DNA from: Harmothoe impar
Lineage: Eukaryota; Annelida; Polychaeta; Phyllodocida; Polynoidae
Assembly: GCA_947462335.1 (NCBI GenBank)
Contig: OX381707.1
Location: 34,709,618-34,773,617, forward strand
Reading direction: 5' to 3'
DNA: 64,000 bases
This document shows positions 36,308-48,738 of the stretch, one piece after another. A model generated the notes under the pieces. The model did no database searches and was not told where the DNA came from. It saw only the letters and a list, made by a program, of their open reading frames with translations. How positions within the stretch are numbered: the first letter of the stretch is position 1; every line of letters starts with the position of its first letter. The translations under genes and the position numbers were made by a program.

Positions 36308-36660
36308 TCAACGAGGAAGATGCCAACACTATCTCTATAGGAGAAGATGCCAAACACTATATCTATGGAGAAAGGTTGCAATACTATATCTATAGAGGGG
36401 ATGCCAACACTATATCTATGGGGGGAGATGCCAACACTATATCTATAGGGGGATGCCAACACTAACTCTATTGGGGGAGATGCCAAACACTATATCAATA
36501 GTGGGGATGCCGACACTATCTCTATAGGGGGGATGCCAACACTATCTCTATTGGGGGCATGCCAATACTATCTCTATTGGGGGAGATACCTAGATTTTTT
36601 CTATGCAAGAGATGCCTGCCGGAGATGCCAACCCTATCTCACCAGGGATGAACTTCCGGA
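36308..36660. repeat. Tandem array, about 27-bp unit, about 12 copies
   Basis: The unit gggggagatgccaacactat followed by atctatag varies in G-run length (two to six) and in tat/tct. The minus-strand frame with repeated RYSVGI pieces is a shadow of the array. Confidence 0.9.
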
Positions 36661-37577
36661 ATGTCACTAACGCCATGCTGCTAGCCGCCCACCCTCGTCA
36701 TCTGACTCATTTTCTAGCAAAGCCATGTCAACCCTGGGTGAGCGGAAATTTAATTCTGCGTCGTGCGTCGTTCATTCTGGGCGAGAGCACCTAAGTGACA
36801 AGCCGGTGGACGTTTGGACTAATCACTCTAACCACGGCAGTTTTCTAATCAGTTAACTCGCCAACACGCCACTTGTGGGCACCTGCAGAAAGAGCGGCTC
36901 TTCCAAGCGAGCAGCTCTTCCACACTTTAGCTGATTGGTGCCTAGCTCTAGCCATAAGTGTCAAGGTCACCAATGACTCACTCGACCCAGTTTAGGATCA
37001 GCTTGAGAATATGCCCAAGGTCTGTGCTACAGTTTCAATGTCTCTGAGGAATTGGTATCGGCGAGTTGTTGAAGTCTATATTTAACATCTCATATTATAA
37101 ATTTATGAAATAGGATATGACCTGAATAAAAATACACCCTGCACTTTGTCACACTGATTATTGCCATTATCCAAACTTATAATTATTTGTAGGAATTCTA
37201 GAGTTTTTTTCTCATTCCAACAGGGTGGAATGAAGCTAATTTGACCAGGTAATGTTTTTCAATGAAAGCAAGAAAAGCAGTGAGTGTCTACGCCCTTTAA
37301 TAGGTGAACCGTGGTTAATTCCCTGCTGCTGGGAAAACAACAAAAACTTCGAAATAAGGGCTCTGGTCTCTTTCCCATCAGCCATTTGGGGCTTGATGCA
37401 CGTGCCGTTCTGTTTCACCGATTGAATTAAAAATAAGGAGATGATGTTGTCCTCTCCCTGTTCATGTTCATTGACACAGTTAGGAGAAATAGATGACAGA
37501 ATGGGGGCAGCTACAATACCAGTGACACAGGAATGAATAGGATAACTGTTAAAGAATAGCTGTTTTCCTGACTGTAT
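36661..37577. other. No recognisable gene
   Basis: Unique sequence; one GAGCAGCTC at 36909-36917. Confidence 0.5.
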
Positions 37578-37728
37578 AATAGCTTGTATTGAAATGCTGG
37601 TTATGTAAACCTAGTATTGTATTGTTTATTGCTTGTAACTTGTATTGTAATGTTGATTGTACATAACTTGTATTGTAACGTTGATTGTATGTAACCTGTA
37701 TTGTAATGTTGATTGTAGATAACTTAAT
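37578..37728. repeat. Tandem array, 28-bp unit, about 5 copies
   Basis: The unit cttgtattgtaatgttgatt followed by gtacataa is repeated with few changes; the left copies are degenerate. Confidence 0.88.
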
Positions 37729-39526
37729 GTATATATTAATGTAGAAGCAGTAGGACACAATAACGAATTGGACACAGGTGTTGGGTGACTGAGGAAAATA
37801 ACTATACAATAGTCTGTGGCATTACCGAATAGTGAGAGGGATGTTAGGACAAGGATAACTACAAAGGAATGGAAAACAAAAGAGCTGAGAGCGCATGGCC
37901 TCTACACAGGCATGGGAGGGAAAACACCATTAGAAGTGGAAAAGAGGAAAGGTCAAAGAACAGGGGACATGGGTGGTGGGCCAGGGGACGAGTGATTCAC
38001 AGAGGCTCTTTGCTGTGCTTCTAGTCGACCACCGTAAACAACATTCTCGTTTTAACCTCGCCCAGTGAAATCCCTGTGGTGATGCAAATCACACGACGAC
38101 TATTGAACTGTCGTGTCGCCGACCGTGGCGGGTCGTGGTGTATGTGGGTGTCGTGTTGGGTTCGGGGTTGGTGTGGCTGAAGCAGGGGTTGCTAGGAGAA
38201 GTGATTCACCCCATTGTAATCTACTAAGAAAGAAGCCAGTAGTATAAGACACTAAGGGCTACCTAGACCTCTGCCTCTACCTGACCCTATTCCTTGGCTA
38301 CTGACCCCTTGACCAGTAACTACAGTACCTGCCTTGCCTTGCGTGTTGTGCCGCGTGGACATGTCTCGTTTTCTCTTTTCCCGAATGACAAGGGCTTGGC
38401 ATGACCCGCGAATCACGTAATCGTCGGAGCGACCTCTACCAACCAGTCACAACGCCCACGCTGGAACCAAGCTTCCCTTCCTATGTCTACACCCGTCATT
38501 TGTACATTTTAACCCCCTCACAATCTAATATACACGGTACTAACATGCTGGGATCCTATATATGCAGACAAACTAACTCACAGCTCCTGGTTATCTATCT
38601 CTTCCCATCATCCCCCTCCGGCTTTTACAGCCATTCTAATCCTTCAGCAGTTCCCTGAAACCCATCCCATTCTCCATATTCACAAATATACCGGTAAAGA
38701 TTAGCCCTTGCCACCAGCACACTATCCCTCACACAGCCCCTTTCCCCCATTGCCGTGCCCTCTATACCCCAACCTCTGCACCCTCAGCCCTTGTCCAATC
38801 CCCCACCTCCCTGGGCGCAGCACCCCCCCGGCACACCGGCAGACAACAAGACAATCGGTGACCTTTGGCGTGCTCCCCCCGGCCTCGCAGGGGCTGGTCT
38901 CAAATCTGTGTCTAAGTGAAGCGGCTTCCACCCATCAACTGTGCCCTTTTGTACGCTGCCTACTGGTTGACCAGGGACTTAGCGGTGGCTGTCTCCCTGC
39001 CCTGCCCGAGCCGCGCCTGAAAGCACTGCCCTACGCGGTAATAGCCCTGCCAGGGCACCCTGCTCGCTCAGCAGGCACTGCGCCAAATGAAAAAGCAACA
39101 TCTTCCCCGCAGGTGTCGGGCTTCTATTTTATTTACGTACGTTTAGATTAGACTCTAGTGTCTAAAGTGGAATTCAGGTCATGTCACAAAATGACGGGTC
39201 AGCACTATCAACGTGGCTATGTTTGCGTGGGGATTGACATTTCCTGTTGCTTTCATCTTTGAAGCATCCAACGATGACATTTATATTTGATACAAATATG
39301 GGTAAAATTGTCTATTCTATCAAGTATATAGACTTGCAGCTTCTTGTGTGTTTTGTTGTTGTGAATGTACACATGTAAAGAGGACTACAAACCCATTTCA
39401 GGTTCCATTACATTGTACTAGTTACACAGTTTTTCACAGTGAGATAAGCTCCTGAGTTGTGGGATACAAAAAAGGCGTTCCATCTCTTGAGACAAAGGGC
39501 ACCAGTATCAATGTGCTCTCAGTCCA
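37729..39526. other. No supported gene
   Basis: The 147-codon plus frame at 38708-39151 is proline-rich from C-rich composition, starts in low-complexity DNA and shows no family, so it is not called. Confidence 0.5.
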
Positions 39527-39802
39527 TCAACCCTGTATGGCTCACATACTGCTGCACTGCATGCGTTATGCCTCGAGTCATCATGATACAGAAATACAGC
39601 CCTAGAGAGTAACTCGCCAGTGCTGCATCCATGCATCATGCCGACCAGTAGCTCCGACCTTACAAGTAACAGGGTTGATGATTCCCATCCGACAGTTTGG
39701 CATGATGCTTTGATGCAAGCTCCTCATCAGGGCTGCATCCATGCATCATGACGACAAATGGGCATGATGCATTGGTGCACTGAGCGGTCCTTAATGGGTT
39801 GA
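39527..39802. mobile_element. Family A foldback MITE, copy 10
   Basis: The left end tcaaccctgtatggctcac is diverged and the right end gagcggtccttaatgggttga is good. Blocks agagagtaactcgccagtgctgcatc and catcagggctgcatccatgcatcatgacgac are in family order. The centre ctccgacc ... gtttggcatgatgc is partly rearranged. Confidence 0.82.
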
Positions 39803-39991
39803 TCACCGAAGTCACCCTGTCAACAGGAACAGCAGCCCCATAGCGGCCGCCTCCCACCTGCCTCCCGCCCATTCTACCACTTCTTAGTTAGCGTACTGGG
39901 GCTGAGAATGGCCGTTACCTCCGCCTGACCCTCCTTTAGAAAGGTGACAGCATGTCGAGGATGTCGTAAATCGGCGTGATGGTGCTACAAG

Positions 39992-40237
39992 TTAGCCCTC
40001 TAAGGGTCGCATAAAGCTTTACTGTCCTTGGTCTTTATGGTGCTTGAATGCAGCCCTGGCGAGTAACTCGAGTAACTGAATCAGGCTGAATCCTGTGGAG
40101 TTCATGTATAGACTCCCGAAGGGTCAACATAGCGTATGAATGCAGCCCTGGCCAGTTTCATCCCAGGGCTGAATTAATGCACCATGACGAAAAAGGGGAT
40201 AATGCTTCAAAGCACTATGTGGCCCTTAAAGGGTTAA
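39992..40237. mobile_element. Family A foldback MITE, copy 11
   Basis: ttagccctctaagggtcgcataaag is at the left and tatgtggcccttaaagggTTAA at the right. The left inner hairpin carries a small tandem duplication (gcgagtaactcgagtaactg). It lies 190 bp from copy 10. Confidence 0.9.
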
Positions 40238-41195
40238 AGGGTAGCTTCTACCAGGTGGTGAATACCATATCACCAACCAGCACAACATCAGCCAAAGGCC
40301 ACTGTGAAATATGGGTTGGTAAGAAATGCCTGATGATGATTGGGGCACGTCTGACACTGCCAGCAATCAGCTGTGCCACTGGTGTCACTGGTTGCGCATG
40401 CGCCACAGCACCAATCACAACCAGACGCCCCCACTTTCGGTAACCCTGAAACACACACTAAGGGGGTGATATATGTTTTTTTAGGGAGGGGGGGGGGGGG
40501 GTCACATGAGAAAAGGCTAGCGTGTAACAATGTAAGTACAGGGGGATTTGAATAGTCTTGCAAAATGACACAAGCTACTACCGCTCCCCCAACATCCACT
40601 GGCAATGTGTATACCGTACATACAAAAAAGTATATTCATCCTTTACAAGCTCGTCACATTAATGACAATACCCCCACTGTACCCTACTTTTGTATACCGA
40701 CCCATTGATAACATGTGATATTCATATTATATACTGCTCTGAACATGTATGAGATATTAATGTATGTACAATGTATAAATGTTATAGAAGCTCTGAAGAT
40801 ACCGAAGGATACACACTGTATTTCTGAAGCTGCATTCGAGAAATGATAAGTTCAATATTTTGAGGGAAAATAAACATCTGTAAAAGAAGATAATTTATGA
40901 CTATTGACATATAAACCTTTTTTTTAAAATCAGTGACAAAACTCCATACGCAGCACTTAGTTTTGGTGGATTCAATAGCGTTGGAAAAACAGATACTTGG
41001 TCCAACTGTTGACTACTCCCGTTAAGGGTGCTACTCAAAGCAGGCTAGTGTGATAAAAAATAAGCCATCAAGGATGGATCTCAGGTGACATGAAGCGGAT
41101 GGCTTTATCCATTACCTTTATCACCTATATATGGATGTCAGTCAAGTGCCAATCATGTAGCAATCTGAGAGCAGCACAGCATCGGCTAGTGGACA
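40238..41195. other. No supported gene
   Basis: A 14-G run lies at 40488-40501. The rest is unique, AT-rich after 40.6 kb, with no exon candidate. Confidence 0.5.
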
Positions 41196-41388
41196 GGCCA
41201 AAATAATAAATGGTGTGTTTCAGACTACATGGTCTGAAACTCTAGGATAGGAAGGTCAGATTTTTTATTACTATTTATTCAACACTTCAAATGTATGCCC
41301 TTACCTCAAACCGATGCTAAAATAGTTCCAACAAAAATGTCTAATTTGCTAGTTAGGGTCGGAAACTTGAAAATGCTTTCTTTTGGCT
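41196..41388. mobile_element. Family B MITE, copy 3 (decayed)
   Basis: It begins ggccaaaataataaatggtgtgtttcagactacatggtctgaaa and continues ctaggataggaaggtcagattttttatt. It ends ttagggtcggaaacttgaaa, then tttcttttggct. The terminal inverted repeats are recognisable, but the TAA flanks are gone. Confidence 0.75.
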
Positions 41389-42335
41389 TCAAGGTACTGT
41401 TCTGACCGGTGTGAATTGATTGATGTAGCAAACCCATGGTCCCTTTGTCTGTTTTAGGCCTACTTTGGATTCCAGAGAGTGTCTATCCATGGCTAGAGAA
41501 CAGCATTACACTATTACCGTGGACAAACATGTTATCTAGAGAGCTGCTCCAGCATAGGGTGCCTCAAAACAGTGCCATTCATTTCCGTTGTTTTAGCTTT
41601 TTATCTAGGTTAGACGTGATCCTCTTTACCCCCCAAAATATGTTAAGAGGAATGCTCTAGATATCCAATTCGGTATTATGAGCGTCTAAAGGACACATAC
41701 AAGGAAAACAGCAAAATGCTTCTCTAACGAAATAATACCTGCATTCATACAGTATCAACCCAAGTTGCAAGTCGCTTCCTATTCTTGAATTTCGCACTTA
41801 ATATCCCTTTAATTAAATATTTCGAAACAGGTTCTCACAGTCCAGGGGATATCCCTCCCAACTCTCATATATAACCTAGCCCTGCTGAAATGACGTTTAT
41901 ATTCAATTCGCCAGACATGATAATAGCTTGTATAGGCATAGCCATACCTTTCCCATATACAAGCGATGCTGGCCATTAATGTAAGCATATCTGTGGGTCA
42001 TTTCAATGATGATGCGAGTTTATCTACAGGCCATCTATGTGTAATGACCAGTGCCGGGCATCCATTGCTGACCCGAATAGCCGCCTTAACACTCCCAGCA
42101 TCATTGGTGCCCCCGCTCACCCCGGTTGGCCAACCAGTTTCTGTAATGAAAATATCGCTGCAGCCACTGATGACTACTGTATATTTAATGTCGACATTTC
42201 CGACATTACCGGCCAGGGTCTACTATAATCTGACTATTACATGTCATCGATGATATCAGTAATGAGATCACTGTGGCTGGGCGAGGGGGGATGGGGATGC
42301 GAAGCATGGCCACACTGAAAACCCAGCCCTATGTG
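41389..42335. other. No recognisable gene
   Basis: Unique sequence; frames of up to 95 codons with no family. Confidence 0.5.
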
Positions 42336-43007
42336 AAGGTCGTCACTGCAGACGACTTTAGGGTCGTCATGCCATGGAGATGAGCAAAGGTCGTCATGTT
42401 GATCACCATATTTCCGCCACTAGAGGTCTCTACTATGCATTGGTGGGATATCTATACTCTCCCATCAAGTCATTTATCAATTAAAACTCTTCTTAATTCT
42501 AAGTGGTGGCATTGCAACACTAATTTAGAAAATGTAGGTTATCATGTAAAATCATATTTGAGGATTTTCAAGCATGATATACAAGAGGAATTTGACATTA
42601 AAAACAGAATAGATTAAAGCAGGGCATAAACACCTCTTGTGTACCTGAAATCATTAGTATAAGGCTGCGGATTGACTTCAATGGGTAATACACACAAGTA
42701 CCTAGGTCTACTACTGAGCAGTAGTTATTACCAAATAAGGGTTAATGATGGAGGGGAGGGGGTGGTGGGGCAATGCTAACATTATTTCTAATTATGTTTT
42801 ATTGCTGTAAAGATTATAAACAATAAACATGAATGTGATCACTGGTGATGACCATAGGTCGTCATAGTGACAACCTGATTTTGGGGCAAAATGTAATCAA
42901 TATGACGACCCTGGGTCGTCACTAGTGACGACCCTAATGACGAGGGGGTGCTCGCTCTCGACACCAGCACAGTGATCACCCTAAGGTCGTCACCAGTGAC
43001 GACTTTA
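42336..43007. repeat. Cluster of GTCGTCA palindromes with 25-bp direct repeats at both edges
   Basis: aaggtcgtcac-tgca-gacgacttta (42336-42360) recurs as aaggtcgtcac-cagt-gacgacttta (42983-43007) in the same orientation. Between and beside them are more ggtcgtca / tgacgacc copies, including a 22-bp perfect palindrome at 42913-42934 centred on actagt. The 42415-42830 interior is free of the motif. It may be a mobile element with complex ends, or a binding-site cluster; no coding frame is supported inside. Confidence 0.7.
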
Positions 43008-43461
43008 TGAATCCATTGGGTTTTGAGTGCAGTCAGTATCATACTGGGATGAAAGTGTCCAATATGAAATAGAACTGTTAATGTTCAAATGGAGGCCCCT
43101 GTATTGAGATCCTCTATAGGTCATCAAATGTCTTCGCAAAAAAAAACACGTTGAAATTCCTGAGTAGCCTACACGATAGAGACCGAAGATGTACAAATGT
43201 TGAGGTGGGAAACAACAGGGGCAACCAAAGAGGGTTGTGGAATACTAGGCTACATCTTCATCTCTGACAGCGCGAAAACCTTGTAATGCTCACTCTTACA
43301 TATAAATGTACACCCTTTTTGCACTGAGGCGGTAACGGACACCGGTACATCAGTGTAAGTTCCTGTGGCTATATGAGACAGCCTTGTTGCACCCAGTAGC
43401 TGTGAGGTAGTGAGGATGTGCTGGACATTGCCCTCAGATTACTGTACAGTGATGCGGTGTG
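43008..43461. other. No recognisable gene
   Basis: Unique sequence. Confidence 0.5.
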
Positions 43462-43726
43462 TTAAGCTACTCAGGTCCACATAGCGCTTTACTGCATCAT
43501 GACCTTTGTCATCATGATGCATGAATACATCCAGCCCTAGGGGTAATTCACCAGTGCTGCATTTAAGCATCATGCAGACCATTCCGGAGCACCGTATATC
43601 TACACTGTAGAATCGACATGAGGCGTAATTGCAGCTCTGGTGAGTTACTCACCAAGGCTGTATTCTAACATGATGACGACCAAGGGCATAATACATTAAA
43701 GCACTATGCGGCCCTTAAAGGGTTGA
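43462..43726. mobile_element. Family A foldback MITE, copy 12
   Basis: The left end ttaagctactcaggtccacatagcgc is diverged; the right end cactatgcggcccttaaagggttga is nearly consensus. Both inner hairpins (ccctaggggtaattcaccagtgc; gctctggtgagttactcaccaaggc) remain. Confidence 0.88.
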
Positions 43727-46394
43727 GCCGCTCAGGTGACCCCCTTACTCTGGTGCAATCAGTGGACTGGCTTACACCCACCTGACCACAACCTAGACTC
43801 CTTTCAAGGTAAGTGTTTAGGTGCAAGGTACATGTGGGTTCACAGGTAGGTTAGGCAGGTATCCCAGGCCAACACCGGAATACATCTCCCACCCACTTAT
43901 TAGGACAGTAAAGACGATCTGGCCGTTGTTAAATGTCATCATGTTGTTACGTCAATATGTAGGGGCAGATGTATCTTCTCTCGACAGCATGAATCCGATG
44001 ATATATTATATGCATCTATAACACATACAATAAAATACTGAACTGATGTCAAATGATGAAGGGGCATGTACATTGTATCACATCGCTACTCAGAACTCGT
44101 CTATTTGAAGATACCACACTGCCCTGCTACTCCACCCCCCAGTTTGAGGGCGACAAACACTGGGTATTCCAGATAATCTGCCTAATATATCCATGCCTTA
44201 CAGCAATGCCTAGACTGGGATAATGCACAGCTGGGAATTTCCTTAGGGGTGTTTTTTTCCAGCTAGGACCTGTGAACTTTTTGTGAGAGATAAACCAGCA
44301 GGGGGAGGTTGTCCCTTACAACAGGCGACGCCTATAGATAATATCTCCAGTGTGCGCGGTATTACTGTTAGAGTAGGACACAACAGTGTCTTAACCCACC
44401 CCCACCCTCTCACCTCCACCACCCCCTCCCACCTATCCATACACCATGGGCATGATGCGATAGCATCTTTAGTGTACGAGAGGCATCGGCCTAACTACTG
44501 GCATCTACAGCCACGATCCCCAGACTGACATGCCCCCTCCCCCAGCCACTAACACAAGGACATATTGTTTTGATTCCATCTTGCGCCCTTTATTTCCCAA
44601 TTGCTCGCAGTGATAGCGGAAAATGAAAAAGCCTCTGATAGCATCTCTTCCCCCTGCTGGGCCCTGGAATTGGCTGTTAGGGGAGGCAATGGGGAGATTA
44701 GGCCCGTCACTAGTCAGGGTGCTTACTGGAGGAGCGGGGTGGATGGGTGGGTGGCGTGTGACTGTGCTGGAGGAGTGCTTAGCTGGGTTGCTTAACAGCT
44801 ATTTCATTAGACCCAGCGGTCGGAGTGGACAGGAGGTCTGGGTTAAGACACTGCAGTATTGAGGAATGAAGGTCGACCCCCCCCCCTCCAATCCCCTCTT
44901 GTACCTATCCCCTCATCTTACTCAACCCCACACAAAGTAACCAAACTTCTCCCCCACCCTCCCTTCCCCCTCCTACTCCTACCCCCAGATGATATATTGT
45001 CGTGACAATATCCCACAAACGATAGCCAAAGGCCTCGTCCCATCCCCACCTTTACACCCTTCCTTGACCACTACCTCCCCTCAAAAACCCACCCCTCCAG
45101 CCACCCCGCAGCCGGTCAGCCCACCGCCCAGCAGCACACGCTATTCAGCCATACAGCGCGGCCTTTCATGTCCCATATCTGGGTATGGGGTGCTGGTGGA
45201 GGTGGAGGAGGAGGAGGCCAGAGGCAGTGTAGGAGGAGCTTGCTGTAGAAAGGATTATCCCCATAGGCATGTCGACAAGTGCTACGTAAAAACAAACCCT
45301 ACCCACAGACGAGGTCGTTCCCCTCGTCTTTATTACACCGCCCGCTACGCGACGCGATAGTCCGATCCGTCATCGGCTCCCACACGCCGAGTTCAGACAT
45401 CGCGGCAGCCATCGTTTCCGAATAATTGAAAGTCGCTAGCAGCTATCGGTCACATGGCACCACACTGTTCTCTTTTCACTTCCGCTAAATCAATGTTTCA
45501 TGGCCAACTTTGTTTAACTCGTCTACCATCATCTTTGCCGACCCCCCTTGAAAGGCTGAAGATAACTCCTCTGCAAACACTTCATGATCGGGTTCAACCG
45601 TTGGGTAGATGCCCCCCCCCCCAAATGAAGTTGGGTACTAATCGTATAGACTTGGCGTGACTACATGGAATTGGTAATCAAATCAACAACTGCAATAATC
45701 TCTGCAAACGCGACAAGGTCGTAATGTTTATTTGTGTTGAGAATTCAACCATTATCATTGATATCGGTACAGCCCACATTGCAAGGGTCCTGTTAGGGCA
45801 GACAGGTTGGACACCCATATATCAGAGTTTCCATAAAAATCCACATTGATTTTCCACGAATTTACCTGTTCTTACCTGACCTAAGCAGTCTTCAAGTTGA
45901 TCGAGCTTTACCCCTATGTTATTAGTGATGTTTTGTGACATTTTCCTTGACTGACAAGGCAACATTTCATTAGATTCCCTTACACCCCCCCCCCCCCCCA
46001 TGAACTACCTTTATCAGCGGAACTCCTGAGTATTGACATATATACCTGTACACTGTAAGCGCACTACAGACAGAGACCGATCTTGGCGGCCATATATCTG
46101 CACACTCATTCTCAGTATCCCACAGGGAGCGGCGATGGAGCTGAGTGGTGTAGCCTGGTTAAATATTGAACCTGCGCTGCTTTAGCATGTTTTACGGGCT
46201 GTAACGTCAGGCGTGTTCACACCAAGAGGCAGGGCTTTGTTTGTGGGGGATCGTACATTAGGCGCCTATAGGGAGACGGATGGTGCAGGTGGCACTGGTG
46301 GTTATCTACGGGGCTGCAGGTATGTGCAGCACGCCGGCTGATGAGTGGGGAGAGGGGAGAGGGGGGGGGGGGGGACACACAACCAGAAACACAC
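43727..46394. other. No supported gene; C-rich tracts
   Basis: C/G runs lie at 44877 (10 C), 45612 (11 C), 45985 (15 C) and 46361 (14 G). Several P/T/S-rich frames (for example 44989-45360) follow from C-rich composition. No exon was recognised. Confidence 0.5.
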
Positions 46395-46626
46395 TTAACC
46401 CTTTGAGGGTAGAATACTGCTTTATTGTAACATGTGCTGTGTCGCCATAATGGATGAATGCGGCCCCAACGAGTTATGCATTCATGCATCATGGCCACCC
46501 TTCAGGAGGTATCAACTTCAGGAGGGCCAGCATGATGCTTGAATGCAGGGCTATATTCATGCATCATGACGATACATGAGCATTATGCATCCAAGCAGTA
46601 TGCTGTCTTTAAAGGCTCGTAAAGGC
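46395..46626. mobile_element. Family A foldback MITE, copy 13
   Basis: TTAAccctttgagggtagaatac is at the left. The right end is diverged (tatgctgtctttaaaggctcg). The centre and right blocks, gaatgcagggctatattcatgcatcatgacgat, are recognisable; both inner hairpins have lost their tips. Confidence 0.8.
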
Positions 46627-46866
46627 TCAGTCTCGTGTGTTCTGGTAAGGAAAACAGCAGGTAGTCCCCAGACACCGTCTCATCAATTTGTTCTGGTAAG
46701 GAAACTAGGAACACAAGAGACATACAAGTACTGGTAACGAGAAACTACAGGGCATTCTGGAGGCAAAATAGGGGACGATGGCCATATTCATTCTGGGGTA
46801 CTGTGCTGAAGATCAACGCAGTCTCAGGTACTATGGGTGGCAATGTTCAAGCATACTGGTATACAT

Positions 46867-47075
46867 ACTGTAAAGACTAGTGTAGAATTCACGGCTTCTA
46901 CGAGACTCATTTTTAATTTGATACCAAACATGCCCATACAGGGTGCATGTTATACGCGTATACTACATAATCAAAGTGGTAAAAACTAGCCCCCATGTGC
47001 GGCATATATAAGATTGTCCAAAGTTATGAGTGCGGCTTATACAAGGGTTAGGCTTGTACACGAGGCTTTACGGTA
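46867..47075. mobile_element. Family C element (both ends visible)
   Basis: Left end tactgtaaagactagtgtaga, then ttttaatttgataccaaaca, then cccccatgtgcggc, then caaagttatgagtgcggctt, and right end gtacacgaggctttacggta. The ends are inverted relative to each other (tactgtaaag.ct / ..gctttacggta). The superfamily is not determined and no clear target duplication was read. Confidence 0.7.
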
Positions 47076-47320
47076 CTCCACTGAGGGGCGGTGAGGATCT
47101 GTCTGGTGTCCAGGGGACGAGCCCATGTAGCACGGGGGTCATTAGGCCGTGTGGCCCTGGGTGCTAGTGATGGTGTGTACGGCTAACTCTATTGGATGCC
47201 CAATGTCCTCCACCCACCCTCTCCCTCCCCTTCACGCCGCTTTAGACCTTCCGCAATACCCGGTGCTTCTGGCTCATGTCTTCCGGTCTCACCTCCTGCT
47301 GGGCGGGCCCTCACCACCAC

Positions 47321-47577
47321 CTAACCCGTTAAGGACCGACTCGTACATCAATGCAGCATGCCCTTGGTCGGCATAGTGCATGAATACAACCCTTGCGAGT
47401 TACTAACCACTGCTGAATCGATGCATTATGCCGACCCTATGGAGTCTATACACTCCCGAAGGGTCGTCACGATGCATGGTTGCAGCCCTGGCGAGTTACT
47501 CGCCAGGGCTCTATCATGCATCATGACGACAAAGGGCATACAGCACTAAAGCACTACACCGCACTTAAAGACCTAAA
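47321..47577. mobile_element. Family A foldback MITE, copy 14
   Basis: taacccgttaaggaccgactc is at the left and accgcacttaaagacctaaa at the right. The right inner hairpin gcagccctggcgagttactcgccagggct is a perfect stem. The central pair catgccgacc-type / cccgaagggtcgtcac is intact. Confidence 0.88.
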
Positions 47578-48494
47578 CTGCCCCTTACCCTTTCCACATC
47601 CTCGTCTCACCATGCCACCTCCATTTGACGCATTTCCTTTGCTCCCACTTCCAGCTGCTCAGCTCATTCTAACAGATGAGGGATGCTAGCACCTCGACCA
47701 ATGGTGCTTCTCTGGACACTATTGGACACTATTGCGTGATACTACGTGTACATGTATTTGCTAACCTTAGTGCGAAAAGGTAAACGATATTGGTCACAAC
47801 ATCATTATTGCCCTCAAAAAACGAAAAAGAGCCCCCCCCCCAAAAAAAAAAAAACTCCCCTCTTTCCTTTCCTTCCTATGCAAATGTTAAGTATAATATA
47901 AGTGGTCCTTGTCATGTATGACCCCCTCATTATATATTGTGTAGGGCCCTCTTTTTCCCAGGAAGAGAGATGGAAAGTGTATTCGGGTGGGGACGGGAAT
48001 ATTTCTATAATTTATCAAGGTTGCAACTCTGAAGTGACGACCATTGTTGAACAAAAATTGCTACTTATCTGGGGATATCCCCCAAAGACCCATTACCTGT
48101 GTAATCTCTCACCATCCCATTTCCCTCCAAACCAACACACCTGTCATCAACTTCCTATACCCTAACACCAACCACCCACCAGCCCAATGCTATCTGCTCG
48201 AAGAGTCCAGACCCCGTTAGCATGCGGTGGGCATCTTGTGAGCACCGGGACGACGGTCGGGGTAACATCGTTACCCGAAGCTCGCAGAAGCGGGTCACCA
48301 AATGTGCTTAGTCAGCGCAATCCGGGCCTGTGTTTGTGGATTAGTCGGGCATTGCGCCGATGGGCGATGAGTGCGCGGATAAGGAGGGCGGACGGGCGGC
48401 CGGGCCTGATGGGGGTCAGGGTGACGCGTGCCGGGGCATGCCAACCACCAGCCACAGCAGACACTGCCACTGCCCTGACGAGGTAAGCGTTAGG
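47578..48494. other. No recognisable gene
   Basis: Unique sequence except for a 10-C run followed by a 13-A run at 47832-47854. Confidence 0.5.
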
Positions 48495-48738
48495 ATAACC
48501 CTCTAAGGGCCGCATGGTGTGTTAATGCTGTATGTGTGCCCTTGGTCGGTATGATACAGCCCTGGTGAGTACCTCGCCAGAGCTGCATTCAAACATCATA
48601 CCGACCCTTTGAAGATGTGTCAGCCCTGTAGGATCGGCATGAGGCTTGAAGGCAGCACTTGTGAGTTACTCACTAGGGCTGCATTCATGTGTCATGACGA
48701 CCAAGGGCAGAGCACATTATGCTGCCCATAAAGGGTTA
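48495..48738. mobile_element. Family A foldback MITE, copy 15
   Basis: ataaccctctaagggccgcatggtg is at the left and tgctgcccataaagggttag at the right. Hairpins cagccctggtgagtacctcgccagagctgc and gcacttgtgagttactcactagggctgc are both present. This is the last family A copy; none was seen from here to 64000. Confidence 0.88.

Noticed and set aside
38708..39151. 147-codon plus-strand frame
   Set aside because: Proline/serine bias from C-rich sequence; no recognisable motif.
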